Shown here one piece after another: positions 11,420-25,179 of a stretch of DNA of 64,000 nucleotides. The notes beneath the pieces were generated by a model. That model made no database searches, had not been told where the DNA came from, and was given only the letters and a program-made list of their open reading frames with translations. Positions within the stretch are counted from its first letter, which is position 1. The number at the start of each line of letters is the position of its first letter. The stretch is from Oxytricha trifallax. Its lineage: Eukaryota > Ciliophora > Spirotrichea > Sporadotrichida > Oxytrichidae. Made by a program: the position numbers and the translations under genes. The DNA lies in the NCBI GenBank assembly GCA_000711775.1, contig ARYC01000051.1, positions 186,001-250,000 on the forward strand. The letters are read 5' to 3'.

Positions 11420-12920
11420 ATGGGGAGAATAATAAGGAAATACCTGCTGTTGCTGAAAGTATCTATCCTTTAACAATCAGGCATCAACAAAATAATTTCT
11501 CGCACTTAAATTATAAACAACTTGAAAAATGTATTGTCAAAAAGAAGAATACAAAAATCTTATAGCGACAAGAGTTCCCACTCTATTGGAGTCAAAAAAG
11601 GCTTGGACCTTAGATTCGCCATAGCCCAGAACTCAAGCGCCAAGTATAAGGATCCAGCATTCAAAGAGAAGAGGTTCTGAGTATTTAGACTGCTCGCAGA
11701 GTAATTTGGATTACACAGTGAAATTATCAATGGATGAATCGAACTTTTAAAGTGAATTCCTGCCAAACAAGTAAATAAGTTTAGATACAGTAGTCCTTCA
11801 GAATAAACTTGTAAAACGACTTCCTCCTAGAAATTCAGTAATAAGAATGAGGTCTTTGTCACCGACGATGTCATCGTAGATGGCGAGATACTAATTTAGC
11901 TACCCAACAGAGAATCTTGCATAGCCTTGCTGCTTAACTATATTTACACAGAGTCATAACCAGCTCAAGGGATTGTTATAACGATATAATTTAATCTAAG
12001 TTAAAGAGGCTATATCAGAAGTAGTGAAAGAGAGGCAAGCCTAATAATTGTTCCATTGAACTTATCAAATCTGAATCTTAAATCATTTTTTTTAAATTAA
12101 GGATGAAATCATGAAATCTTCCATTTAAGATCAGTGTAGCTTCAGTTATATGAAGACGTTTTTAGGAATAGTTATAGAAGAAAAACACTCAGCCTTCATT
12201 TATCCTAGAAGCCTAAAGAGCAAGGCGTAATTTGCATAGCTGTAGAAGCTCTTCAACTAGATCAGAATTTGCAGTACCTCTAAGAAGTTTCTCAGCTTGC
12301 CATAAAGTCCTCGTCATCAACGCTCACCCTATTGGTTCAGAACATGGCTAGCCTCGGGTTATAATCGGCTTATCTTAAAAGTCGTGAAGTTTTAGTGTAA
12401 GGCAATGAGAAAATATTTTGTAATACTCCCAAAAAATAGCAGTTGCCCACCAAAGAAGAGATCAATAGTAAATTATAGAGAGTCTATTAAGAACTAAGCT
12501 ATAGAATAAGAAAATATATATTGCTAAAAATGTCAAGAGTGATAAATTGTATTCTATTCTTTATAACTCTCACAATTACTTAACTATTCTTCCAACGCAG
12601 TGATGGACCAAGTTAACCAGCAACTAAGCAAGCATGGTTTTATAGTTCAAATTCTCTCAATCGCTAAAGATCCAAAAATATGTAACCAATAACACAGGAG
12701 GATAGTGCAGCTCATATGGACAACTCAGTCATTCGTAGGTATTCAGAGGTATTAGCTGCAGCAAGGATGTTCAAGTAATAGTACTATTCAACTCTAAGCA
12801 CTTACCATAGCTCAAAACAATAAAGCATTTGTTTTCGTACTTCAAAAGGCGCATCAATTGTGATCAGGCTGACAACTAGTAATCATCGTTTTCTTAACAT
12901 TCCATTGGTCTCTCTTAGTT
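11420..12920 (+). pseudogene. Frameshifted plus-strand coding remnants inside the transposon
   Basis: Coding-like protein text appears on the plus strand but jumps frame repeatedly. One frame runs about 11420-11680 to a TGA, another about 11640-11790 (Lys-Leu-Ser-Met-Asp-Glu-Ser-Asn-Phe), and a third about 11780-12070 (Val-Phe-Val-Thr-Asp-Asp-Val). A long block follows at 12165-12560 with Gln-Leu-Asp-Gln-Asn-Leu-Gln-Tyr-Leu-Gln and Pro-Thr-Lys-Glu-Glu-Ile-Asn-Ser-Lys-Leu-Gln, and further text in changing frames to about 12.9 kb. I read this as one or two former genes of the element broken by small indels. A TBE 57-kDa-type protein is possible but unproven. IES-like inserts were not found at the frame changes. 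Confidence 0.4.
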
Positions 12921-13305
12921 AAGAGACTTTTTGAGATACTGAAAGCTATGAAAAACCGATATCATAAAGCTTTGAGACTACAGCGCAAAGATATGGTGTA
13001 GTACCATTATGCATGTCTTCGTATGTTGGGAATGTTCATATCACTCAGCTGACTCCATAGACTGATAAGAGCTGACAATAATAGCTAATATGAAACTTAA
13101 TATATTTATATATACTAAAATCAGTTGTTCATAAAACTCTTTTATATTTAATTTTAAGTTAATCTAACCTTCCAAAATACCAAGACCTCTCTCATTTGCA
13201 CGCATTGTATTATTAAACTCATATACTAAAATAGCATACCAAAATAGCATGGGCAAAAGGAGTTAGCTTAGAGCAGATCTGAATAATAATAAAAATTAAT
13301 ACTTT

Positions 13306-13655
13306 TTAATTGCTTTCATGAGAGAAATAGCGAACTCTCCAAACCTATATAACAACAACACAATTTGTGCCGCCCTTAGAAACCATAAAGCTTTCAAGCA
13401 TTCTAACCAAAATCTACTGCATATTCATTATAAAATCATTATTTGTGGATTCTATTCCTATTATTGTAATTTAAAGGTATATCAACGATTCAAAGTCTAA
13501 ATCTACATTGATTTAAAAATAGATTGATATAAATTATACTCATTGGCTGTAATTGTTTTATTATTTGTTATAAGTTCGTTCTGGTTATCTTATATTGTCA
13601 TATTTAAATATTTATAATTAATCAAAATTCCTATGTTTTTCTATTTATCAATAAT
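13306..13655 (-). repeat. Right terminal inverted repeat of the 5.8 kb transposon
   Basis: This is the imperfect inverted partner of 7875-8232. The outermost matching word is AATTAATCAAA-like sequence near 13620, beyond which similarity decays. The copies differ by substitutions and small indels, so the insertion is not recent. Confidence 0.8.
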
Positions 13656-13743
13656 AATTTTATAAATATATTTTAATAAGATGTGAGTTTTATAATTTCA
13701 TTGATATTATTTTAAATTAAAAACTGTAAAGTAATAGAAAGAT

Positions 13744-14148
13744 GGGGGGGGGAAGTTTCCTGCCCCCAAAAAGGTAGTTTCCTGCCCCATACATGAAAAT
13801 ATGTAATATTTATAATTTTCAAAGAATCTTTTTCATCAATTATGATGTAGTTTTTTTTTTAATTTAGCTTCAAATATCATTTCTACCTTGATAATCAATT
13901 TAAAATTTAATGAAAGTTACATTAATTATGAATAAAAAACACTTATTTTGGCATTGTTAATAATATATAATTTGATAAAGAATAATTATGTATCTTGAAA
14001 ATTATATAATAATAGATGTTGTATAGTACATGGATATGGTTATTGAAATTGAAATTTATTTTTTTCTATTAAATTTATTGCAAAAAAATAAAATTTAATG
14101 TTGGGGGCAGGAAACTACCTTTTGGGGCAGGAAACTTCCCCCCCCCCC
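13744..14148. mobile_element. 405 bp palindromic element with G-tract ends (MITE-like)
   Basis: The left arm (13744-13788) starts with nine G and contains AGTTTCCTGCCCC twice in tandem. The right arm (14103-14148) is its inverted copy and ends with eleven C. About 310 bp of AT-rich, non-coding DNA lies between. The arms match except for run-length differences in the homopolymers. The ends resemble telomere-type G/C and A runs. No ORF is present, so movement would need proteins supplied elsewhere. It sits about 90 bp from the right TIR of the larger transposon. Confidence 0.7.
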
Positions 14149-17100
14149 GAAAGATTTATATCTCTTTTCTTAAAAGTTTAATTGATTTTAAATATTATTT
14201 ATTTAAAATGAAAGATAAAATTATTAATATACTTAAAAAAAATAGATTAACTATATTATATTTAACTCTTTCAATAAAGGTTCTAACTTTTCTAAATAAA
14301 AACTGTTTAAAGGCAACTTAAATTATTAAATGTGGACTCCTTCAGTAAATTTTTATATATTTATTTTACTATAATACGTTAGGATTTACACATATCCTAT
14401 CTTTGTTTTAATATACTACCTTAAGATTTTTTATAATATTTACATTTCAATATTGGCAAAATTAATTGCATTTATTTTTTTGTATTTTATTGAAGAATAA
14501 TTTGTAGTTTTATTTAATAATGGGGTCTTTTATGTTTGGTATACTAGAAATTAATATTTTTATATTACGAAACCGATTGTAATGATATATTTTGGGGAAA
14601 TGAAAAAAACAAGTGTTTTAGAAATAAATATAACAAGATATCTAAAAAATCTATAAGTAAAATGTAAAAATAAAGTATTTATAATTATCTAATAAGCATA
14701 AAAAAATTATTATCTTAACTAAATTATCATTCCATTTAATAAATATTGAGACAATTAATATTTTTGAATATAATTTCAGCTATTCATCAACTATATCTAC
14801 TTAAGCAAATTTTTAGCGGGGAGAAATTTCCTGGTCTCGAGGGATTTCTTGTTTTTTTAATCATATAATTCTTTTTATGAATTGAACTTAAAATATTTTT
14901 TATTTTATATTTTCTGACTATTTAACTTTTAAATGTATATGATAAATGTTCTTTAGAAAATCCATATTAAGTATTAACCCTTTGTAATACATTTTTTATG
15001 CTACGAATAGTGAAAAGATGCTTATAACTTGAATAATGATAAAAATAAGACAAAAATCATTTTAAATATATCAATATAGAGAATAATTGAGCTTGATAGA
15101 TTGAAATCAAATTTATCAAAAGATATAGATTTAAATATTTTGGTTCACTATACCTGTATGAAAAAACCTATTCTCGTTAACAGAGGAATTAAATTTTAGA
15201 AATTATTTTTTTAAAAAAATATAAATATTTATATATGCTTAGAACTTCCCTATAAATTTGTTTTATCTTTACAAATACTAAGATACTTCCTCCCCAAAAT
15301 TTTAATCGATCATAATTAATTAGATTTATTGGTTAAATATTTTAATCAGATATTAATGTATATTTTTAAAAATATTTAATTATTTTATTGATTAATTTTT
15401 AATTCTATTACACGTGGTTATTATAAAATTTATCAAATATGTCAACATTTTTAGAGGTAAAATTATTAATTAAATATTTAAAAAAATTTGACATAAATCA
15501 ATATCTCATTATAATTTTAAAAAATAAATTTATGAAAAATTCCATCCCTTATCTTTTTGATAATTGATGAACTAAAAATATAATAATTGAATTATAAAGT
15601 TAATATAAGCAATCTATATAATTATTGATGAGTTAAATTTAGAACAACTAATAATATATAGTCCCATTATATTTTTTTAATAGAAATTATATTGTTTATT
15701 AGGATCCTCATTTTAATTATTGATGATTAATTTCACAAATTTTATATAATAAATTATACAAGAATAATTTTAAATTCTCTATTTATACAATAAGTGGAAA
15801 AAATATAATATTTTCTCATCTTTATTAATCTTGGATGTAATATAGGTAGATTCGTTTAAATCTCCAAAATATTTTTTGTTTTTAAGTAATTACTTGTATA
15901 CTCAAATTAAAATAATTTTGAATTAATTTTTTTTCAATCCTAAACAAAACACTGTACACAACATTTTTAGCAAATCATTTTAGCTTTATATTAAAGAAAT
16001 TCAAATGATTTAAATCAATTAGTATATTTGATACAATTATTTAGTTCTCAAATAAAATAAATGTTTTTAATTTAGAAAGCATTATATAATATTAACATCT
16101 TGATGATATAGTTAATGCAAATACTTTAATCCTTCAGTTTATATGCAATTAATATTATTTTTTATTTTAGTGATAATTCATATTAATTGAATTAATAGGT
16201 TATAAAAGACAAATACTAATGAACATATAAGTAATCAACAAGTAGGATTATCTTTTATTCTATATATTTATATTATAGTTATAAAAAAATTAAGACACTA
16301 ATCTCGATTAGTTTTTTATGCAATATTTTTTTCTCATATAAATTCTAGCTTAAAAACTAATATAAAATGTTAAGCTCTTTAATTTCCAAAATTTAATACT
16401 TTAACGCTAATAATTATAAAAAATTGTTAGTTAATGTACTCCCCACATAATGTAATTTATAGTATACTAATGCTATTATTATAATGAAATCCGAATGTTT
16501 TCAATATTAATTGAGCTCGAATTGTTAAGCAAGGTTGCCACCTATTATAAAAATTATTATTCGAAAATGGAATTTAAATTCTATTTTTTCAATATCTCTT
16601 AACAATAAATGACATTAAAAATTCAAAATGTTGATTAATATTATTTACTCAAGCTTGGAAATTCAATATATTGATTATTTGTAGTTATTTATAAATAAAG
16701 TGAATATAAAAACTTATCAATAACTAAGAGATTATAGTTTCACAAAAATGAATAATTTCAACAATAAATGATGATATAGAAATTTTTGTCTATAATAAAA
16801 ATAAAACTATTTCTTTTCGTTTTAATCCATGATTGTGATTCAAATAGTTAAACTTTAAAAATAATAGAAGTTGTCTTAATGAGAAGAAGAAAATTCCATT
16901 TAGACTTTCAAGAATATTCTTAAGATAAAATTTATCCACTTTTATAATGATGTAAGTAAATTGAATTTAGTGAATTTTTCTGGGATAAAATTTAATTTTT
17001 ATTTTAAGTGTTTAAATCGAATATTTTGGGTATTCGTTTAGTCATAATTTATCTTGGGACCCGCTTAAGGGCTCAGAAAAGTAGTATCATATAAAAATTG

Positions 17101-18237
17101 GCACCCTAAACTGTGAATAATGCAGGTTTAACTAAAATAAATCCAAATTTACCCCTTTAGCTAAAATCTCCAAATTCATGGATTATTTCATAAAAATGAG
17201 CTATATTTTACTATTAATAATAAATATGTTTAAATTGCCTTTCAAATAAAATAAGACACTTTAAGACTCTTTTTCAACTTCTCTATGTCAAAAAGGATTC
17301 TACAATAAATAGATAAAAGAATAAATATCAAATGTTAAATTATGGATGGCTGTGTCTTTTATAAACAGAGGCTTCAAAGTTGAAGTGTTTCATGTAATTT
17401 ATTACTAAAATTTAGGTTGTGTGAATTTAGTTAAGCATCTTGAATTTAATGATTAATTTCTTTATATTTTTTAAATATATATATATATTACAGAAATACT
17501 TTTATTTGTGAAATAGTTATTCAAAATAAGTGATAAAAATATTATTGAGAGAAAATTATCATGAAATAAATTCAGGAATACTTATAAGAACATGTAGAAT
17601 TTCAGTAAAAATATTTTAATATTAGGGATTATAAAAATTCTTTATTAATTATTGTGTTTTTCAGTTTAAAGTTCATGTAAAGTTATATAGTCTACATATG
17701 TACTTGATAATAACTTAAATTATATACCATCGTTATAAACTTAAAGTCTTCTAAAAATTTTATATTAATAGAGTATGATATTAAGTATTAGATTAAATAT
17801 TGAAAGGGGTAATTTTATAAATAGATTACAGTAATTTAAACAAAATACTTCTTATAATTTATTGTTAATTGTATGTTACCTATTTTGTTTAAAACCTTTT
17901 CACACTCACTTGATTTTTATATGTTACCACAAATTTAAAATAATGCAACAGGGCAAATTATAATCTATACTTTATTTGATAAATTTCAAAATTACTTAAG
18001 AATTATAAGCCATTTTAGGTAAACATGTTTAAATGTACTTTGATAAGTTATAAATATAATAATTAAAAATAATTATATTATATTCCCCAAATTGATAATA
18101 TTTCAATTATAATGATTGGTGCAATTAGTGAGGAAGATAAAAAATTACAATTAATTTTACTTATTTAATTTATTTATGCATTATTATTATTATAAATTAT
18201 AACAAATGCCTCCTTACCTAGTATTTTCGGTAATAAT
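14149..18237. other. AT-rich germline-limited DNA
   Basis: No coding-like segment was found. Two short words, GGGGAGAAATTTCCTGG near 14819 and ACTTCCTCCCCAAAATT near 15284, resemble the two ends of the 13744-14148 element in opposite orientation and may be a decayed copy. A slightly GC-richer patch at 17055-17085 has no recognisable content. Confidence 0.45.
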
Positions 18238-18642
18238 CTTTTAATTATAGTATTAAAACTACACTCCATTATTTACAGTTATATTTTTAAGGATAGAGAG
18301 TGGTATAGAGTGATTTTAAATATTAATTAAATTGTGTTCTAAAGATAATTATTCGTTTATTACTAGCGAAATTAGGTTTTTAGTGATAATTATAAATATA
18401 ATTCATATTACATTAATTAAGCAGTAAATTTTTAAGTAACTTTAATAATAAAAAAGGATATTATATTAAACAAATATTTATGATTTAAATTTATCACTAA
18501 AAACCTAATTTCGCTAGTAATAAACGAATAATTATCTTTAGAACACAATTTAATTAATATTTAAAATCACTCTATACCACTCTCTATCCTTAAAAATATA
18601 ACTGTAAATAATGGAGTGTAGTTTTAATACTATAATTAAAAG
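18238..18642. repeat. Perfect 152-bp inverted repeat with 101-bp spacer
   Basis: The left arm 18238-18389 and the right arm 18491-18642 are exact reverse complements over all 152 bases. The ends are CTTTTAATTATAG and its complement; the inner ends are TAGTGATAA and TTATCACTA. The spacer is AT-rich and has no ORF. Perfect identity implies either a very recent insertion or duplication, or ongoing homogenisation. It could be a foldback/MITE element. No convincing target duplication flanks it. Confidence 0.9.
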
Positions 18643-21600
18643 TATATAAATAAATACTATAGAGAGATTGCTGATTATTATCTCATTTATGGTAAATATT
18701 CAAATTTTACTAAATGCTTAATAAATCAAGTTTCAATTTAAATTATTATCCTTCTCAGCGAATAGTTTTCCACAATGCTCAAAAGGGCAAAAAAATATTA
18801 ATATAATAAATATAATAAATTAATATATTTATTTAGATTGATTTATTTTTCTTAGTGAGGAATCTTGAAGGACTAAACTTAACTAATTTATTAAAATAAA
18901 AAACAAATTCAGTATTTTAATAATTTTTATCTTCAATCAATAAATGAAGTTTATTATCAGAATTATTATTTTCTATCTCTCTGTTGCTAGCTGGACAAGG
19001 ATATTTATAAATGTAAAAAAATTATTATATTATTAATAATTTAATTTTTTGATATTAAAACCCCAAATTTGAATATAAGATTATCATGAATTGTAATGGT
19101 TCTTTTAGAATTGTTGTTAAAATAAATCAAAAGTATAATTGCCACACTTTCTGTGTTATTAACAATAAATTTTGATAAAAAATTATACTCTTAGATATAA
19201 AAATAACTCCCGAAAATTTGTCTTCCATATAATTCAAAATTCAAAGCTACCTCAAAATCTTTTATAATTCAAAAGAATAGGTTGAATGGAAAATATACGT
19301 ATCTCTATGATCGGGAGCCAGAACTTCTCGATTATTGATTAGTAAATCTCAATATTATAAATATGAAATTAATATCTTTATGGTGGTGTCAAATTAAGGG
19401 TTGCAAAATATTCTACAATGATACGACAAAATAAAAGTAAATATGTTAGTTAGTAGGTTTATCATAAAATATAAATGAAATGATGAATAGAATAAAGATG
19501 GATAAAATAATAAAGTCTGAAAATTAGAGTAGCATTAAGAAATTCCCGACTAGAGTTATGATAAATGCAGTACTTTCTAAATCTAAAAGAGCTGCCGCTC
19601 AGTATATAAGTTAAATTAGATTCGTGTATTCGATAAAAGGTTAAGTAGTTATATTTTAGAACACCTTTCTTACAGTAAAAAGCTTTTACCTTATTTTCAT
19701 TACTGAATTCTCCCTGAGATCACCCTGATAGTGTTATTTAAAAGTGCTTTAATATATTTTATTTGAAAATTTTTTTAATTATTGGCTAATTTTATTTAAA
19801 ATATTTTTATAAGGTGAAAGATATTTAAAGAACAGATAAGTATGGAAAATTAAAAAAAATAAATTAATTATTAATGGAAACATTTAAATTTTAAATAGGT
19901 AAATACATTTTTTCTTTAAAATAACTTATATTATATTTATCAGATTAAAAACATCAAAACAATATATAAAAATTAACTTGATATTTATTCTTAAAAATAT
20001 GTAAAATTAAAATATCATCAGAAATATTATAATTTAGTTTTAATTAAATCTGATCACCAAAGCATATTAAATTATTATCCATATCCTAGAATATGTTTTC
20101 TAAATATTAATTTCTAAATTATTCCTCAGCTTTTCAATTTTAAATCTAAATGATAATTTCCCCAAAAATCTTTAATAAAGCTTCTTCGCCATTGCCTATT
20201 AAAATATTATTAAGTCGAATTTTTAATGGGATTTCGTGGTGGACTAGTTCAAATTTATTATCAAATTATTATTAGGTTTGTTATTCATGTAATATTGCTT
20301 GGGATTAAATAAATTAAAAGAAACTTGTATAAATTACTAGAAATTGCTACTTTATGATAAATTATTAAATAAGTCATAAGAAAATAAATTAAACTGTATT
20401 AATTTCAAATAATATTGGAATGCCATCGTTCCAGGAATATTCCAAAGTTGTAGAAGAAGGCTTTTTTATTATCGAGGCAGTATTTTATTGTTATTTTTAA
20501 TTTATTATGAAACATTATTGTAGGAATACATTCGATTTGAGAAAATGAATTAAAATTAATTAATTATTAATTACCTTCAGTTATGTTTTTGGATAATGTC
20601 TCCAAACCATGGCAATATTATACTCTCTAGATAGCGCATTAAAATTAAGACGGTGGTTGTTATTGCTATAATGATTTTATCTCTTCTCCCAAGCGATAAA
20701 AACCCCTTTTACTATTTTTGGGAGTTATCTAAAAATCAAAATATTTCGCTTCCCGAGATAATTCAGGAATATTGCCAATAGTAAAGTCCAGCTAAAATTG
20801 CGGGATCTACCATAAAATCGATTTAGATTTGAATTTTGAGTTACTTTGGATTTTATAGCTGCCATGAATTTAATATTTAATTAATTTAATTTTAATTCAT
20901 TTTCCCAAATCGAAAGTATTCCTGCAATATTAAAAATTCCTTTACTTTTGTAATTTATCAAATAATGCTTAACAATAATGTATTTATATAATCAATTTAA
21001 TGTTAAGTTTAATGAATATTTAAAATCTATTTTTGAAATTGATAAGATATTTTAAAAACAAAGAAAGATTTTAATTAATAAACTATTTAAGTTATAAAAG
21101 CTTAATAAGTAAAATTTGATAAGTTTTGCTTTAAATATAAATCTTGAATTAATGAATGAATTTAATTATATTTTCGTATATTTATTTACACATACTTCTC
21201 TCATTTAAAACAAGAATTTTATTTTTATACTATTTAAAAGGGATAAAAATATGCAGATGATTTTATTATTTAAATAATTTACCATTATATTCATTATAAA
21301 ATTAATGGTTTATAAATACAAATCCCTTGATAATTGAATGTTTGCTTTTATTTGTTATAGATTTAGTTAAAAATGTTAAGTTAGTTACAATAGTTAAATA
21401 ATAAAATGATAAATTAATTTTTATTTTTAATATTAATATTAATTAAATAATATTTTTCTAAAAAGCCATCGTCAATTTGGCCATATTTTTCAGACTTACT
21501 CAAGTTTTGAACTTGGATTTCTAAGTTTCTAAAAAATATATCGTCGAAGTCAACTTTATAATAAATTAACACCTATTAATTTCATTGAGTATATTTAAAT

Positions 21601-24600
21601 TTAATTATTTTATTTCGATTGAACTTAATGGACATTGAGCTTATTATTTTGCTGAGCTTAAAATTATATATTAAATTTATTTTATAAAAATATAATATAA
21701 AGCTTGGGATTCATTATATTTTTCAAGATCTAATTGATCATTATTATTAGATAATTTATTATTTTGCTTGAGATTCTTGTTATTTATTTCTTCCTATAGA
21801 AATGTGATAGATTCTGAAAATTATTTCTAAAATATTAATAATAATACGACAGTATTATTAATTTATTTGGTCATCAAGCTCATTAGATTGATATTATTTA
21901 TTTAAAAAAAAAATCTAATTTTCTCAAATTTTATAAATTCTTTTTTGGATATATAATAATTTATCACAATATCAATTTTTTCAAAATAATGCCATGATTC
22001 CACAAATGTAGTGTTTGGAATAATTTTTTAGGTATCCTCTGCAATTTCGATATTTGGCCATATATTATTTTCTATTAATCAATTTATTATAAGAATATTA
22101 ATTATAGTAATTTAAATGCAAACAAATTGGTGGAATTAATATATAGATCTAAATTTGCAAATTTAATAAGATACAATAATATAAAATTAATATTTAAATC
22201 TGACCTCTCATTAGCAAACAGAAATAAATTCAAAAAAATAAGTGTCGCATTAATAAATTAATATTAAAAATGCACTCCAATAATTTTAAATAAAGATTTA
22301 AGATTTAAGAAATGAAAATATCTCTAAATTTTGATAAAGAAAATATAGGATTATAATCTTATATATAAATGCATAAAATTTAAGTGACTGTACAATCAAA
22401 AAATTATATGATGATTATATAAAGGTATTCATTTTATACAAAAATATTTCAATTATGCTTATAATGTTTTAACTTTTTTTATCTTGATTATTGATCTAAA
22501 ATTTTATTTTTTAATCAAATATAATTGAGTTTGATAACTGCTTATTATAAATTTCTTGAATATTTATATTTTAAGAGCTTTTTTGTAAAAATAATACTCT
22601 CTATTTCCTCCTTATGAAAATGCAAGCTACTATAATTTATAAATTTTAAATAATCCGTATGGTATTAATAATTTTATCAAATAATTGCTTCTCTATATGT
22701 GAGAAACTAAATAAGGAAAGGATTTAAAATTAATAACTAAAATATGCTTATAAAACATAATCGATCTTTTTCTTTTTATTTATAATATTATAATAATCAC
22801 TATGTTTATTTTATAAATAAACATTATTTAAAAAATATATTATCTTTGGTTTAAGAGTCTAAATTTAGCTTGTTTGGTGAAATAACTGGGGTCTATGGAA
22901 AACTCGTGTTGAAGCTTGTGTTAGTAGAATCAAAACCTTTTAAACTTTAATAAAAAGTTTAAGTATATGAATTTAATCTGACTAGGTAGGTTTATCTTGT
23001 TGGGGTAATTAAAGAATACAATGTTATTTATAGAAGATATATTGAGTGTATAATTTTAATTTATTAATTTTATCTATCGGATATTTATTGTTATAGAGAA
23101 TAAATATCTAACTGGTTTTATCTATATCTGTTTAGGATATAATTGTGTTAATCGTTCGACAATAAATTTAACTCTTATGATAAATTTATTATTTAACATG
23201 ATTGATATCAAAGCAAAACGTATAATAGTGAAAGTGCCTCTAATTTAATAATATCTACTTCTTCGATTATGAAAAAATTGAAAAATTGATCAGCTTATTT
23301 TAATGTTATTGGGAACTGATTTGTGGTTGTCTACTTACTTAATTATTACCATTAATAAAATATGCAGCAACATTTTATAGTGAATCTATGTTAATTTGAT
23401 AAGACTTAATTTCATTTTATTTACAGGCAAATTTTAACATTTAAACTATACATAAGCTTAAATATTCTTCATAAATTAATTTAACTTTAATGCCATAATT
23501 TAAAGAGGATTCGTTTACTAAAATTATGTTTACTATTTTAAAAAATTTCTTCAATAATTCAAAATATTGATCGAGTTTATCATTTAAAAGTTTGAGTAAA
23601 TTTTTTTATAAGCATGCATAATTATAGCTAAAAATAGTGAGATAAATAACTTCTTATTTAAATTATTGAATGTTTATACAGCCTAATAAGAACTTTATAG
23701 TTTTTTTTTAATTTAAAGTTCTTTAACACACAAAAATTCTAAGTTAAAGTTATATTCATAGAATGACATTTAAAAAGTCTAATTACCTTATTCATTCACA
23801 CCATTATTAAGAGTTATGGGAAATACAAAATTATTTTGAAAAAATTAAAAAAAAAAATTAAAATGCTCATGATTGAGGATTGCCTTTAAATGTCTGTTGC
23901 TACGAATTAAATAAAAAATTCCCAGTATTTTATAATACCATTACTTAGAGATTATTCAATGCATTCAGTGACAGCTAAAAACTCTATTGCCTTTTTTTGC
24001 ATGTTTAAGTGTTTTATTAGTATATATTAGGCATTTTAATTAAAATTCTATATGTAACTAAATTTCAAAATTTAGTTACTCACACTTTAAATATAGAATA
24101 ATTAAGGATTCAAACATGGATAAAATATACTTAAATCTAGATAGAATTAGTAAATTCTTTAAAGAATTCTTAGTACTCTAAGAATAATGTTCTAAATTAA
24201 AATTAATCGTTGATAAATTATTATATATGATATATTGGGTGCTTAACAATGTTCTTTTGTAAACATATAAATCTTATTAGAATTATCAATAATTTAACAA
24301 TATTTGACTTTATTATAAGGTTTTAGGAGTTTGTGTGTAACTAAATTTTGAAATTTGATTACGCATGCAAATTAAATTTAAATATTAAATATCTGTTAAA
24401 AAACATTAATCAATCAAACATGGAGTGTAACTAAATTTTTTAATAATTATTGAATATATAGATTGATATGTAGCTTAAAAAACCTTAAATTTTAACTCAT
24501 TTATTATTAAAAAGAATAATAGATGATTATACGAATTTAATTATTTGTAGTAAGAATACTCTTTATGGCTACGATGATAGAACAATAAAACTCACAAAAA

Positions 24601-24640
24601 AATGTAAATTACTAAAAATATATCTAAATTTTCTACTTTT
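18643..24640. other. AT-rich germline-limited DNA
   Basis: Mostly featureless A/T sequence. Two patches are less AT-rich: 19550-19740, where the minus strand is open in pieces (Ser-Gly-Ser-Ser-Phe-Arg-Phe-Arg), and 20420-20860. Either could be an eroded gene or transposon. I cannot name a product. Confidence 0.4.
24046..24437. repeat. Cluster of GTGTAACTAAATTT palindromic repeats
   Basis: The word GTAACTAAATTT occurs three times (near 24055, 24337 and 24427). The first copy forms a perfect 12-bp-arm palindrome with its complement across two bases, framed by ATTCTATAT and ATATAGAAT. The second forms an imperfect palindrome, and the third lacks the second arm. The first and third are each near an AAACATGGA word. 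The pattern suggests ends of small terminal-repeat elements. Confidence 0.55.
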
Positions 24641-24654
24641 TATAGGAACAATTT

Positions 24655-24795
24655 AGTAAGAAAAGCTATAGACTTGGAATGAGACTTGGCAGACAGAGCT
24701 GAAGAGAATACTAATATTAATTTTGGCATGTTTATGAAAGTTAATCGAAAAATGACAAAGCTGTTTGAGGAACTGCTTTCTTTTCCATTAAAAAG
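24655..24795 (+). other. Coding-like segment (possible MDS or relic)
   Basis: On the plus strand one frame reads with high coding character, including Asp-Arg-Ala-Glu-Glu-Asn-Thr and Met-Phe-Met-Lys-Val-Asn-Arg-Lys-Met-Thr-Lys-Leu-Phe-Glu-Glu-Leu-Leu. The same frame is interrupted upstream by a TGA near 24682. It could be one MDS of a gene whose other parts lie elsewhere, or a relic. The family is unknown. Confidence 0.35.
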
Positions 24796-25179
24796 TATTT
24801 TTATTACAAGAATGATTAAATTCTTGTAATTATCTAGTTTCTGATTATTTATCATAATTAAATAGTTTCCTTTTCTTTAATTATGTAATTTGAAATTTAT
24901 ATGAGTTATTTTATGTTAATATTTCCCCTTAATTCTTTTTATCAATAAATTTTATACTTTTAATCAATTTATGATAAATTAAGAATATATGTTTTTCAAG
25001 ATTTACTAAAAAAATTAACCAAGTTGTTTATTTTACATTATTTCGAATCAAAATATATTAAATTAATGAATTTAACAAAGTTTTAAGGCTTAAAATTTTA
25101 ACTATGATTATCATCCATAGGTTCTTCAAAGTTTAATTTCTTGCTTCAATTTATATTTATTTTTAGTCGAATCCTACGA

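Larger units (their letters stand above)
7875..13655. mobile_element. Decayed DNA transposon with long terminal inverted repeats (TBE/Tc1-mariner-like)
   Basis: A unit of about 5.8 kb is bounded by imperfect inverted repeats of roughly 350 bp. Inside are a plus-strand transposase-like frame (8560-9387), three minus-strand frames (9668-9982, 10131-10649, 10864-11259) and frameshifted plus-strand coding remnants (11.4-12.9 kb). All use TAA/TAG as Gln. Hypotrich TBE elements carry three genes (42-kDa transposase, 22-kDa and 57-kDa proteins). The 172-codon minus frame fits the 22-kDa size class, but this unit is longer than a typical 4.1 kb TBE and its TIRs are longer. A C4A4-like AAAAACCCCAAAAC lies just inside the left repeat. 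I saw no clear target duplication because the outer edges fade gradually. Confidence 0.65.
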
